Part shown: one piece after another, positions 7,784-16,513 of the stretch
Numbering within the stretch: position 1 is the stretch's first letter
How the letters are laid out: each line of letters starts with the position of its first letter
Assembly (NCBI GenBank): GCA_020025825.1
Contig: JAHHRL010000001.1
Span: 124,001-188,000, forward strand
DNA length: 64,000 nt
Origin: Faecalibacterium sp.
GTDB taxonomy: Bacteria > Bacillota > Clostridia > Oscillospirales > Ruminococcaceae
Direction: 5' to 3'
Program-made: the position numbers and the translations under genes
The notes under the pieces: generated by a model
Databases searched by the model: none
What the model saw: only the letters and a program-made list of their open reading frames with translations
Told to the model about the DNA's origin: nothing

Positions 7784-8683
7784 ATGGAACAGTTTAAGCC
7801 CAACAGCCGTCCCCCACGCAAGGAACGCAGCGAGCGCAGCCCTCGTGAGTTCCGCCCCTATCAGGAAAAGCGTGCCCCCCGTGAGGAAGCTTCCTTCCGT
7901 GAGGAGCGTGCTCCCCGTGAAAAGCGTACAGAAGGCGGCGATTTGAAAAGTGAAATCATTTACGGTAAAAACCCGGTAACGGAATTGCTGAAAAGCGGCA
8001 CCGGCGTGGACACCGTTTTGCTAAGCGATGGTCTGGCTCCGGCAGTGGCATCGTATTACACAGCAATGGCAAAAGATGTGGGCGCTGTTGTTAAGCGTGT
8101 AAACCCCAATAAGCTGCGTGCTATGACCGGCACCGAAAGCCATCAGGGTGTAGCGGCATTTGCCAGCGAGATTAGCTATGCAACGCTGGACGATTTGCTG
8201 AACATTGCCAAGGAAAAGGGCGAGCCGCCGTTTTTAGTTCTGTCTGACGGCATCGAAGACCCCCACAATTTAGGTGCGGTTATCCGCAGTGCACTGCTGT
8301 GCGGCGCCCATGGTGTAGTAATCCCCAAGCGTGGCGGTGCGGCAGTTACGCCTACCGTTATTAAGTCCAGTGCAGGCGCGGCCGAGCGTTTGCCGGTGGC
8401 ACGTGTTGCGAATATTGCAGAGACCATTCGCCGCCTGAAGGACGAAGGTGTGTTTGTATATTGCGCCGATATGGACGGTACATCTCTGAAAAAGACAAAC
8501 CTGACAGGAGCTGTGGCTTTGGTGCTGGGCAGCGAAGGCAGCGGCGTAAGCCAGCTGGTTAAAAAGCGCTGCGATGGCGCAGTGCGTCTGGACATGGCTG
8601 CTCCCGGTACCGGTGTGGACAGCTTTAACGTTTCGGTTGCGGCAGGTATTATCCTGTACGAGATTATGACGCAGCGCGGCTAA
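7784..8683 (+). CDS. rlmB: 23S rRNA 2'-O-methyltransferase of the RlmB/TrmH (SPOUT) family
   Basis: Uses S-adenosylmethionine to methylate a ribose 2'-OH, in RlmB G2251 of 23S rRNA. Residues ~63-130 match the SpoU substrate-binding domain (YGKNPVTELLKSG). The C-terminal ~150 residues carry the knotted methyltransferase motifs SDGIEDPHNLGAVIRSA, LVLGSEGSG and DSFNVSVAAG. The first ~55 residues are a low-complexity, highly charged tail with repeated PRE/FREE/REER units, an extension probably involved in RNA contact. Start ATG follows AAGGAG. The next gene begins 16 bases downstream, so the two are likely co-transcribed. Confidence 0.9.
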   Translation: MEQFKPNSRPPRKERSERSPREFRPYQEKRAPREEASFREERAPREKRTEGGDLKSEIIYGKNPVTELLKSGTGVDTVLLSDGLAPAVASYYTAMAKDVGAVVKRVNPNKLRAMTGTESHQGVAAFASEISYATLDDLLNIAKEKGEPPFLVLSDGIEDPHNLGAVIRSALLCGAHGVVIPKRGGAAVTPTVIKSSAGAAERLPVARVANIAETIRRLKDEGVFVYCADMDGTSLKKTNLTGAVALVLGSEGSGVSQLVKKRCDGAVRLDMAAPGTGVDSFNVSVAAGIILYEIMTQRG

Positions 8684-8699
8684 AAAGGGGGAGAGTACG

Positions 8700-11600
8700 A
8701 TGCAGGAAAAGAAAGGGGCTCCTCACAAAGAAGAAAATCAGCCCCAAGGCATCTTTCGTCGGGAAAACGGGCCGGTAAACAGTGAGGAATTGCAGCGTGA
8801 CGAGGCTTTTCGTGCGTTTTTTACACAGACAGTAATCGAAGTGCCGGAAGATATGCAGCACATTACCGGCCGTGTGTTGCTGGAAGACGAAGAACCACCT
8901 AAAAAGAAAGGCTTTTGGCCTTGGTCACGGCGTAAGCAGGTAGTTGAGGAAAACGACGACTACGAAGAGGAACTGGAAGAAGAGGCAGAGGAAGACTGTG
9001 CTGCTTCGCATCAGGAGGAAGACCCGGACAGAACCTTGGAAATTCCTGTGCTGGTGGACTTAGCAGAAATGGAACAGCCGGAGCCTGAGAAGGCTGCTCC
9101 AGTACAGGAAAAGCCGCAGCCTAAGGAAAAAACGGCAGCGCAGCCCGCAGAAGCAGAACCTGAGCGAAAGGCGGAGAAAAAACCTGAGCCTGTTAAAAAA
9201 GCAGCTGCGGTGCAAAAGCCGGTGCAGCAAAAGGTATCAGCAGATGAGCTGCTGAGCCAAATCAGTAATTTGGAAGCAGGCAAGGGAAGAACCAAGAAAG
9301 AGCCTGCAAAGCCCAGTGCAAATGTAGTGGAGCCGATAAAGCCAGCTGCTGTTTCGGAGAAGCCTGCAGAACCTGTGCAGGATACACGCAAACAGCAGGA
9401 ACAGGAGCAGCGTGCTGCACAAGAGGCGGAAAAGAAGCGTCTGGAAGAAATGATGGCGGATATTTACGCCCACGCAAATGCAGAGCCGTCTGCACCTGCT
9501 ATGACGCTGGTAGAAGAAAATACAGATAAGGCAGAGAAAGAGCCGGTGCACGTGGATACAGACACGAACACGGTAGAGTTGCCGCTGAATCTTCCGGAGG
9601 AACAGCCCGACACCGATGATGATGCGGATACGGTAGAAATCACCGGAGAGATTCGCTTGGTTGAAGATGTGGACGAACCGCAGGATAGTGCAGAAGAAGC
9701 ACCTGCAACGGCGGAAGAAACCACAACCGCTGAGCAAGAATCGGAGCTGCCGCAAGAGGAAGACGTTACCGGTGAAATTCATCTGGCAGATATAGAAGAC
9801 GCTGAGGACGATACGGCAACCGTTGTAGTGGATACAGCTGCAAATACGGAATCGGACGACGGCGAGGAGAACCATGCATCGGTTTGGAAGCGTTTTGCAA
9901 ATGTGCTGCAGGAAATGGGCTGGAATGGCGACGATGAGGAGCCTGAAGATTTCGACCAAGAACTGGAGCAAGAAGAACAGCCTCAGGAAACAGCGGCAAA
10001 GAAAGAGCAAAAAGCAGACGTTGATGTAGAGCAGACCCTGCCCACTGAGGAATATGTTACACCGGAGGATGCCCCCCGCATTCAGGAGTTCTTACAGGGC
10101 CGCAGCAGTAAGCTGGCCTTGCGTACAGCACTGGCTGGCATTTTAGCGGTTGCGCTTGTGGTACTGGATTTGCTGGCACAAGGCGGACATGGCCTGATTC
10201 CCGGTGCAGACCCGGTTGCTGCCCCTGCAACATGGCTGTGCGTCAACCTGATTTTACTGGCAGCTTGCGCTCTGCTGGATATACGCAGTCTGGTGGATGG
10301 GCTAAAAAGCCTGCTGCCGCAGTATCAGCCCACAACAGAAGGGCTGTCGGCTTTGGCGGTTGTAGCAGCAGCTTTGCAGATTGTTTTTGCGCTGATTTTC
10401 ACAAAGAGCTTTGACCCCGCCAAGTACGCAGTATTTGCAGGTGTTGCAGCAATGATTGTGTTTGTGGGCCTGCTGGGTAAACTTATGAATGCCGCCGCAG
10501 ACCGTGATGGCTTTGCAGCAATGACCTCCGGCGTAGACCACGCAGCAGCTTACCGCTTGGCGGACCGTGCTTTGGCACAAATTCTGTGTGACGGTATGGA
10601 AGAGGACGACCCTGTTGTGATGCTCAGCCGCAAGGATACGGTGATGGGCGGCTTTGTGCGCCAGAGCAATGCACCGCATTATAGCGACCAGCGCTCGGTA
10701 CTGCTGGCACGCATTCTGGGCGGTGCGGCTGTAGTAGGTGCATTTATCAGTGTAATCCGTGGCGGAGATGTACTAATGGCAGTGTCCGTGCTGGCAGGTG
10801 TGCTGTGCATGGGCGTTCCGGCAGGCATCTTGTTGCTGCGTGGTGTATCCATGTTCCTGATGCAGCGTTCGGCTAGTCAGGTAGGGGCTGTTGTCCCGGG
10901 CTGGCCTGCGATTGAAAAACTGGGCGAGGTAGATGTAGTTCAGGTAGATGCAGCAGATTTGTTCCCCCCAATGTGTGCATATCTGGACGGCATTAAAACG
11001 TTCCAGAAAGAGCGCATCGACTCGGCTATTTTGTATGCAACCAGCGTGCTGATTGCAGGCTGTAATACATTGGAAGGCTTGTTCCGTGGCATGATTGAAA
11101 ACCATACGGATATGCTCTACCCGGTAAAGGATTTGGAGTGCCGTACAGGCCGTGGCTTTGTGGCATGGTGTGACCATTGCCGTGTTTTGCTTGGCACCCG
11201 TGAAATGATGCAGGAGGAAGGCATCCCTCTGCCTGCTTTGGATTACGAAAAGCGCTATACCAAAGACGGCAGCAGCCATGTACTGTATTTGGCGGTTTCC
11301 GGCAAGTTGTATGCAATGTTCCTGTTTGGCTATAACGGTACAAAACAGGTAGCACACACCCTGAGTACCCTGCGCCGTGAAAATATCCGCCTGCTGGTAA
11401 CGGCACAAGACCCCACGCTGACCGCAAAGCGTATCGAAGAAGTGTATCGCTTGCGCCCCGGCTTTGTAAAAGTGCTGAATGAAAATGCTTGCGAACGTCT
11501 GGAACCTGCTGTAGCATACCTGCCCCATCAAGAGGGCTGCATGGCGCACTTGGGTGGTTTTGCAAGTATGGTTGGCGGCCTGCGTGCTGCGGCCGGTGCG

Positions 11601-11780
11601 GAAAATGCCCAGCGCAGCGGTTGTACTGTGCAAACAGTAGCAACAGCGGTTTCCGTTGTAGTAGGTTTGCTGCTTAGTGTTACAGGCGGTATGGCATCCA
11701 TCAGTTTGGCGGCTGTGCTGCTGTATCAGGTGGCTTGGGCTGTGCTGAGTGTAGGCATTGCAGCAACCAGAAAATACTAA
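8700..11780 (+). CDS. P-type ATPase-like membrane protein lacking the catalytic motifs, with long acidic N-terminus
   Basis: Residues 1-465 are Glu/Ala/Pro/Lys-rich and probably disordered. From ~470 on, the architecture follows P1B-type ATPases: four hydrophobic helices, a further pair with CMGVPAG (703-709) where the metal-binding CPC/SPC helix lies, then EKLGEVDVVQVDAAD, which aligns with the phosphorylation segment but has AADLF where DKTGTLT should continue (Asp750 is retained). A nucleotide-domain-like stretch LECRTGRGFVAW..LLGTREMM follows, then LVTAQDP in place of TGDN, and two last helices; the GDGxNDxP motif is absent. The family resemblance is seen by eye. I infer a non-pumping pseudoenzyme, perhaps a regulator or scaffold. 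Co-transcribed with rlmB; start preceded by AAGGGGGAGAG. Confidence 0.7.
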   Translation: MQEKKGAPHKEENQPQGIFRRENGPVNSEELQRDEAFRAFFTQTVIEVPEDMQHITGRVLLEDEEPPKKKGFWPWSRRKQVVEENDDYEEELEEEAEEDCAASHQEEDPDRTLEIPVLVDLAEMEQPEPEKAAPVQEKPQPKEKTAAQPAEAEPERKAEKKPEPVKKAAAVQKPVQQKVSADELLSQISNLEAGKGRTKKEPAKPSANVVEPIKPAAVSEKPAEPVQDTRKQQEQEQRAAQEAEKKRLEEMMADIYAHANAEPSAPAMTLVEENTDKAEKEPVHVDTDTNTVELPLNLPEEQPDTDDDADTVEITGEIRLVEDVDEPQDSAEEAPATAEETTTAEQESELPQEEDVTGEIHLADIEDAEDDTATVVVDTAANTESDDGEENHASVWKRFANVLQEMGWNGDDEEPEDFDQELEQEEQPQETAAKKEQKADVDVEQTLPTEEYVTPEDAPRIQEFLQGRSSKLALRTALAGILAVALVVLDLLAQGGHGLIPGADPVAAPATWLCVNLILLAACALLDIRSLVDGLKSLLPQYQPTTEGLSALAVVAAALQIVFALIFTKSFDPAKYAVFAGVAAMIVFVGLLGKLMNAAADRDGFAAMTSGVDHAAAYRLADRALAQILCDGMEEDDPVVMLSRKDTVMGGFVRQSNAPHYSDQRSVLLARILGGAAVVGAFISVIRGGDVLMAVSVLAGVLCMGVPAGILLLRGVSMFLMQRSASQVGAVVPGWPAIEKLGEVDVVQVDAADLFPPMCAYLDGIKTFQKERIDSAILYATSVLIAGCNTLEGLFRGMIENHTDMLYPVKDLECRTGRGFVAWCDHCRVLLGTREMMQEEGIPLPALDYEKRYTKDGSSHVLYLAVSGKLYAMFLFGYNGTKQVAHTLSTLRRENIRLLVTAQDPTLTAKRIEEVYRLRPGFVKVLNENACERLEPAVAYLPHQEGCMAHLGGFASMVGGLRAAAGAENAQRSGCTVQTVATAVSVVVGLLLSVTGGMASISLAAVLLYQVAWAVLSVGIAATRKY

Positions 11781-11794
11781 AGAATCCGAAAAGG

Positions 11795-11831
11795 CAATAC
11801 CAATTTGCAATCTTTTTGCAAATTGGTATTG
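11795..11831. repeat. Perfect 16-bp inverted repeat before the permease promoter
   Basis: Arms 11795-11810 and 11816-11831 are perfectly complementary with a 5-base TCTTT loop. There is no T-run, so it is not a standard terminator, although it may end or stabilise the upstream transcript. Its right arm overlaps the -35 of the next promoter, so an operator role is possible. Confidence 0.75.
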
Positions 11832-11857
11832 CAAAAGTATCCAAAATGGGATATAAT
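11829..11857 (+). promoter_or_regulatory. Promoter of the ArsP_2-type permease gene
   Basis: TTGCAA, 17-base spacer, TATAAT. Predicted transcription start near 11864, about 86 bases before the chosen start codon. Confidence 0.75.
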
Positions 11858-11861
11858 ATCG

Positions 11862-11928
11862 CAGCAATGCAATGTTTTGCGTTGCTGTGAAATTGCAGCC
11901 TGTTGCAGTTTTGCAACAGGCTTTTTTT
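11862..11928 (+). promoter_or_regulatory. Hairpin-rich leader with intrinsic terminator: candidate transcription attenuator
   Basis: Right at the predicted RNA 5' end an 11-bp stem (11862-11872 with 11877-11887, one T-G pair, TGTT loop) forms. It is followed by a second perfect stem (11897-11907 with 11912-11922) that runs into seven T residues, i.e. a complete terminator placed between promoter and gene. The 5' arms of the two hairpins share TGCAA/TTGCA and could pair with one another. It does not match a riboswitch class I know. Confidence 0.55.
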
Positions 11929-11949
11929 ATGACGGAAAGGAAACCCACT

Positions 11950-12855
11950 GTGTTTGAAGAAATTTTACATCATTTTATGCCGCATTTTTTAGCGCATGCG
12001 GTCGGACATGGTTTAGAGGACGGACTGAAAACCCTGCCTTTGTTATATTTGGCATGTTTGCTGATTGAGTTTATCGAAAATCGTCATGGCGATTCTATCG
12101 AGCGTGCGCTGGCACGTAGTGGCCGTTGGGGCTTTTTGCCGGCTTCCGGTTTGGGCTGCGTACCCCAGTGCGGATTTTCGGCAGTTGCAGCAAATTTGTA
12201 TTCTGCCAAAGTAATTACTTTGGGAACGCTGATTGCGGTATTCCTTTCTACCAGCGATGAGGCAATCCCGCTGCTGGCCTCTATGCCGGACCGCTGGGAT
12301 ATGCTGGCGATTTTGCTGGTGATTAAAGTTGTGTATGCCATTGCCATCGGCTTTTTGCTGGATGTAGTGCTGCGCCGTGTACTGCCCCGTGGGCTGTGCG
12401 GCGGGTATACGGGTCATGCTTCGGAGGTGGATTGCCACGAGAAGCACGAGGGCGAATCTGGCAGCATTTGGCGTGCCGCCCTGCACCATACGATGGAGCT
12501 GTTCTTCTTCATTGTGCTGTTCAGCATTGCGTTTGGTTTGATTGTAGAGTGGGTTGGTTATGACAGCTTTGCAAATGCACTGCGCAGCCTTGGCTTTATG
12601 CAGCCGGCAGTAGCTGCTTTGGTTGGCCTGATTCCCAACTGTGCGGCAAGTGTATTGCTGACCCAGATGTACCTGGCAGGGGCTTTGCGTTTTTCCAGCT
12701 TGGTAGCGGGCTTGTGCACCGGCGCAGGTGTTGGTTTGGCCGTGCTGTGGCGCACAAATCGCAGCTGGAAGCAGAACCTGTTTATTACCGGTCTGCTGTG
12801 GGCAGCAGGCGCTTTTGTGGGAATCTTTATGCAGGTTGTCATGCTGTTTGTGTGA
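11950..12855 (+). CDS. Putative metal/arsenic efflux permease of the ArsP_2 (putative manganese transporter) family
   Basis: Integral membrane protein of about 301 aa with roughly eight hydrophobic segments. The sequence HAVGHGLEDGLKTLPLLYLA, then GLGCVPQCGFSAVAANLY, and later the related GLIPNCAASVLLTQMYLAGA show the two repeated half-units and the conserved Pro-Gln/Asn-Cys loops of this family. A His/Cys-containing cytoplasmic loop (HASEVDCHEKHEG) lies between halves. The family has been annotated both as arsenic efflux and as manganese transport; the substrate is not established here. I prefer the GTG start at 11950 because of the upstream AAAGGAAA; an ATG at 11929 directly follows the leader terminator and lacks a ribosome binding site. 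Confidence 0.8.
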   Translation: MFEEILHHFMPHFLAHAVGHGLEDGLKTLPLLYLACLLIEFIENRHGDSIERALARSGRWGFLPASGLGCVPQCGFSAVAANLYSAKVITLGTLIAVFLSTSDEAIPLLASMPDRWDMLAILLVIKVVYAIAIGFLLDVVLRRVLPRGLCGGYTGHASEVDCHEKHEGESGSIWRAALHHTMELFFFIVLFSIAFGLIVEWVGYDSFANALRSLGFMQPAVAALVGLIPNCAASVLLTQMYLAGALRFSSLVAGLCTGAGVGLAVLWRTNRSWKQNLFITGLLWAAGAFVGIFMQVVMLFV

Positions 12856-12874
12856 TGGAATTGTAAAATACTGA

Positions 12875-12918
12875 GAAAACCGCTTTGTGGACTGGAAATG
12901 TCGCGCAAAGCGGTTTTC
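12875..12918 (+). terminator. Intrinsic terminator after the permease gene
   Basis: GAAAACCGCTTTG pairs with CAAAGCGGTTTTC around an 18-base loop, followed by TTT. Confidence 0.8.
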
Positions 12919-12925
12919 TTTGTGT

Positions 12926-12931
12926 TATAAT
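12926..12931 (+). promoter_or_regulatory. -10 element (TGTGT-TATAAT) of the HAD gene
   Basis: Extended -10 type TGT-TATAAT lies immediately after the preceding terminator and 34 bases before the start codon at 12965. A matching -35 would fall within the hairpin. Confidence 0.5.
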
Positions 12932-12964
12932 ATATGCTGTATAAATCTTGTAAGGAGAAACTCC

Positions 12965-13810
12965 ATGGAGAAGCAATATACTTTATATGCTACGGATTTT
13001 GATAATACTTTGGTCCCGTTAGGCGAGCAGGGCCCCCACAAAGATGTGGAGCAGGCGATTAAGAATCTGCGCAAGCAGGGGGTTACCTTTGCAATCTGCA
13101 CAGGCCGTGCGCTAAGTGCCTTGCGTGCAAACCCTTGCCTGAAGGGAAAAGTAAAGTACGATTACGCTGTTTGCAACAATGGTGCCCACGTAGTAGACGC
13201 AAAGGGACAAACCATTTACAAAATGCCCCTGACCGCAGAAGAAATGTATGTTTTGGTGGATTTTTGCGAGGACTATGATTATCCATTACAGTTTGCATTT
13301 TCGGACGGATATTATTCCTATGTTGGGTACGATTTGGTCAAGGATTTGTTTGACCAGCTGGAAAAAGCAGGTACAGGCCTGAGTATTGTAGATGGCGAGG
13401 ACCAGGACAGACATCTGGAAGAAATGCCGGCTACCGCCTTTGCAATGCTGCCCCCGGATGGAAAAAAACGCTTTGAAGAAAAATACGGGTATCTGGGGCT
13501 GGAGTTTATGCCGGTTACCGGAGTTTATCCGTTAAACGAATGGTGCTGCTACGACATTATGCATAAGGGCGTTGATAAGAGCGAAGGCCTCAAGGGGCTG
13601 TGCGAGGCTTTGAAAATCCCGATGGAGCAGGTAGTTGCAACGGGAGACGGGCATAATGATATTGGTATGATTCGTGCCGCCGGTTTGGGCTGCGCCATGG
13701 GAAATGCAAGCCCGGAGGTAAAGGCTGCGGCAGACAGAGTGCTGCCCGATGTACGTGCGGAAGGTGTTGCGCCGCTGCTGCAGGAATTGTGGTCTTGTAC
13801 AAAGGAATAA
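12965..13810 (+). CDS. HAD-superfamily (Cof-type) hydrolase
   Basis: Cytoplasmic Mg-dependent phosphatase, about 281 aa. Motif I is ATDFDNTLV near residue 10 (first Asp nucleophile), motif II the TGR segment near 46, and motif IV TGDGHNDIGMI near 223. A Cof-type cap domain lies between, and the GVDKSEGL lysine precedes motif IV. Such enzymes hydrolyse sugar phosphates, FMN or pyridoxal phosphate; the substrate cannot be predicted. The start ATG is preceded by AAGGAG; an upstream in-frame ATG at 12887 is inside the terminator and is rejected. Confidence 0.9.
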   Translation: MEKQYTLYATDFDNTLVPLGEQGPHKDVEQAIKNLRKQGVTFAICTGRALSALRANPCLKGKVKYDYAVCNNGAHVVDAKGQTIYKMPLTAEEMYVLVDFCEDYDYPLQFAFSDGYYSYVGYDLVKDLFDQLEKAGTGLSIVDGEDQDRHLEEMPATAFAMLPPDGKKRFEEKYGYLGLEFMPVTGVYPLNEWCCYDIMHKGVDKSEGLKGLCEALKIPMEQVVATGDGHNDIGMIRAAGLGCAMGNASPEVKAAADRVLPDVRAEGVAPLLQELWSCTKE

Positions 13811-13909
13811 TTCATTGTAAACTATTCGTGAAAGTGCTTGCGCTAAAGCACAAAGTTGTGATAGGTATCAAAATATAAGGCGAAAGCTGCAATAAGAAGG
13901 GAAGACACA

Positions 13910-14533
13910 ATGAGCAAAATCATGCGTATAGAAAAGCCCAGTGTACTGCCTTGGTATGGGGCCGGTGCGGTATGGCTGATTATGGGTATTGCACTGCCGC
14001 TGTATAGCTTACCCATGCTGCTGGTTACAGCTGGTGTGAGCGCAGTTGTCTTTTTTGCTGCAAAAAAAGTTTGCCCGCCGCAGGTTATCGAGCGTGAGGT
14101 TGGGTTCCATACTGGTGTGGACGATGTAGATGAAATGCTGGCCTCTATGACAGGCGAGCTGGATAAACTTCGTGCACTGAACGATGCGCTGCCGGACCCG
14201 CAGCTGTCTGCGGCGATGGACCGTATGGAACACGCAGGCCGCAGCATTGTTGAAGTTGTGGAGCAAAGCCCCGCAAAGGCAAAAATCGCTCGTCGGTTTG
14301 CAAACTACTACTTGCCGGATGCGGTACGGGTTTTAAGCCAGTATGCTGCGTTGGCCCGGCAGGGTGTGCGTGGCGAAAATGCCGCTGCCGTAAAGGCACA
14401 GGTAGAACAAAATGCCGCACAAATTGCTACGGCATTTGAAAATCAGCTGGATGCACTGTATGCAGCGGAAAGCATGGACCTTTCGGCTGATTTGGAAGTT
14501 TTGCAAAGTTTGATGAAAGGGCAGGGATTGTAA
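13910..14533 (+). CDS. xpaC: XpaC-like 5-bromo-4-chloroindolyl phosphate hydrolysis family protein
   Basis: A 207-aa protein with two hydrophobic helices at residues ~14-50 (WYGAGAVWLIMGIALPLYSL and a following stretch) and a long helical cytoplasmic domain. The pattern, and above all its position directly before telA, fit the XpaC/YceG family, whose name comes from an old hydrolysis phenotype; its actual biochemical role is uncertain. It opens a four-gene run xpaC-telA-lemA-TPM, all linked to the envelope. Start preceded by AAGGGAAG. A weak TTGCGC/ATAGGT promoter pair may lie in the 99 bases upstream; I am not confident of it. Confidence 0.7.
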   Translation: MSKIMRIEKPSVLPWYGAGAVWLIMGIALPLYSLPMLLVTAGVSAVVFFAAKKVCPPQVIEREVGFHTGVDDVDEMLASMTGELDKLRALNDALPDPQLSAAMDRMEHAGRSIVEVVEQSPAKAKIARRFANYYLPDAVRVLSQYAALARQGVRGENAAAVKAQVEQNAAQIATAFENQLDALYAAESMDLSADLEVLQSLMKGQGL

Positions 14534-14587
14534 TATCCTATCCCATATCATAGAGGAAGCAACCCAAAGAAAGGATGGAATCATATT

Positions 14588-15766
14588 ATGGCAGAGAACA
14601 ATGAAATGAACTTGGATTTGGAGCTGGACGCTCCCGTTGGCGTACCGACCCTTACTCTGGACCCTCCTCAGGAAGAGGAAAAGGTCGAGCAGCCTGCTCC
14701 TGAAGAAAAAAAGGAAGAGGAAAAGCCCGTTGAAGAAACAATTGACCTGAGCCCTGAGGAACAGGCAGTTGTGGACGCTTTTATTGAAAAAATTGACGTA
14801 ACCAACAGCCAGCAGGTGCTGCAGTATGGTGCGGCAAGCCAGAAAAAGATTGGTGACTTTTCCGAAACAGCATTGAGCAAAGTTCGCACCAAGGATTTGG
14901 GCGAAATCGGCGATATGGTTACCAACTTGGTTGGCGAGCTGAAAAACTTTGATGCCGCAGAAGAAAGCAAGGGCTTTTTTGGCTTCTTCAAAAAGAAGGG
15001 CGTGCAGATTGAGCAGCTGAAAACCCGTTACGACAAGGCCGAAACCAACGTGGATAAGATTCAGTCCATGCTGGAGCAGCATCAGGTTACCTTGCTGAAG
15101 GATATTGCAATGCTGGACAAGATGTATCAGCTGAATATGCAGTATTTCAAGGAGCTGAGCATGTATATCATTGCCGGCAAAAAGAAGCTGGAAATTGTCC
15201 GCCAGACTACCCTGAAGGAAGCTATGGACAAGGCACAGGCATCCGGCCTGCCGGAGGACGCACAGGCTGCACGTGATTTGAGCGATATGTGCGAGCGCTT
15301 TGAAAAGAAACTGTACGACTTGGAGCTGACCCGCAATATCAGCATCCAGATGGCTCCCCAGATTCGCCTGATTCAGAACAACGATAACATGATGGCTGAA
15401 AAGATTCAGTCCACCATCGTCAATACCATTCCTCTGTGGAAGAACCAGATGGTTCTGGCTTTAGGTCTGGCACACAGCCGTGAAGCAATGGAAGCACAGC
15501 GTGCTGTTACCGATATGACCAATGACCTGCTGAAGAAGAACGCAGAAACCCTGAAGATGGGTACCATCGAAACCGCTAAGGAATCTCAGCGTGGTATTGT
15601 GGACCTGGAAACCTTGAAGCAGACCAATAAGAGCTTGATTGAGACTTTGGACGAGCTGAATAAGATTCAGTCCGAAGGCCGTGAGAAGCGTGCTGCTGCC
15701 GAGGTTGAGCTGACTAAGATTGAGGACGAGCTGAAAAATAAAATGCTGGAAGTTGCAAAGCGATAA
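14588..15766 (+). CDS. telA: TelA/KlaA-family toxic anion resistance protein
   Basis: Soluble, almost entirely helical protein of 392 aa with strong coiled-coil character. After an acidic, disordered N-terminal ~45 residues come the TelA-type segments (SQQVLQYGAASQKKIGDF, KFDAAEE/FGFFKKK region, and the C-terminal IPLWKNQMVLALGL and GIVDLETLKQTN blocks). TelA proteins were named for tellurite resistance on plasmids, but in Firmicutes they are tied to cell-envelope stress and beta-lactam or nisin tolerance. Follows xpaC by 54 bases with an AAAGGA ribosome binding site, a pairing seen in many Firmicutes. Confidence 0.9.
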   Translation: MAENNEMNLDLELDAPVGVPTLTLDPPQEEEKVEQPAPEEKKEEEKPVEETIDLSPEEQAVVDAFIEKIDVTNSQQVLQYGAASQKKIGDFSETALSKVRTKDLGEIGDMVTNLVGELKNFDAAEESKGFFGFFKKKGVQIEQLKTRYDKAETNVDKIQSMLEQHQVTLLKDIAMLDKMYQLNMQYFKELSMYIIAGKKKLEIVRQTTLKEAMDKAQASGLPEDAQAARDLSDMCERFEKKLYDLELTRNISIQMAPQIRLIQNNDNMMAEKIQSTIVNTIPLWKNQMVLALGLAHSREAMEAQRAVTDMTNDLLKKNAETLKMGTIETAKESQRGIVDLETLKQTNKSLIETLDELNKIQSEGREKRAAAEVELTKIEDELKNKMLEVAKR

Positions 15767-15799
15767 ACACGCCTTGTAAACAGACAAAAGCGAGGTACT

Positions 15800-16513
15800 A
15801 TGGCAAACGCAGATTTTTCCAAACAGGATACCGCACCCGGCGGATTTAACCGGGACAGCTACCGCAAAGAGGAGAAAAACCGTGCGGCAGCATTGACTCC
15901 TGCACAGCAAAAGCTGGCAAAGGCAGAAAAAGCGCTTCCGGCCGGATTGCGAAATCAGGCTGTAGCGGCGGTACTGGTAGCAGTGGTTATCGCTGTAAGC
16001 GTTTTTGGCGTAAATGGTGCCAAGCTGTCCAGCAGCTATAAAAAAGCAAAAAATGCTTTTGCAAATGGTGTTGCAGCGGACGTACAAAGCGGCGACCAGT
16101 ATACCATGCTGGCGCAACTGAAAACCCGTGCCGGCGCAGCCAATAATGTGATTGTTGCGGCCTCCGGCTTTACGGGCGTTAATCAGGATATTATAGCACA
16201 GGCAAAGGCCGCTTTGGACCAGTTGAATGCTGCTTTGCAGGAGGGGATGGGCCCGGAAGCGCTTTACGATGCAGACACAGCACTGGATGCGGCAATCAGC
16301 CTGCTGCACGCAGATGTGCAGGCGCACGCACCGGAAGCACTGCAAACCGGCGCGGAGCAGTCGGCGTTTTCGCAGTTTGCAAGTGCAGGCACAACCATGA
16401 ACCATTTGAGCTATAACGATGTGGCACAAGAGTTTAATAACAAGGTCGGCAAAGTTCCTGCAAATCTGATTGGCGGGCTTTGGGGCTGCAGAAAGGTGGA
16501 GTTGTTCGCATGA
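15800..16513 (+). CDS. LemA-family membrane protein
   Basis: A single hydrophobic helix near residues 52-72 anchors the protein; the rest is a helical bundle facing outward. The C-terminal signature YNDVAQEFNNKVGKVP-ANLIGGLWG matches the LemA family (YNxxVxxYN...FPxxxIA). The ~45 N-terminal charged residues are longer than usual. LemA proteins pair with TPM-domain proteins, as here, where the next gene overlaps by an ATGA. Molecular role unknown; association with envelope homeostasis is inferred from context. Confidence 0.8.
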   Translation: MANADFSKQDTAPGGFNRDSYRKEEKNRAAALTPAQQKLAKAEKALPAGLRNQAVAAVLVAVVIAVSVFGVNGAKLSSSYKKAKNAFANGVAADVQSGDQYTMLAQLKTRAGAANNVIVAASGFTGVNQDIIAQAKAALDQLNAALQEGMGPEALYDADTALDAAISLLHADVQAHAPEALQTGAEQSAFSQFASAGTTMNHLSYNDVAQEFNNKVGKVPANLIGGLWGCRKVELFA

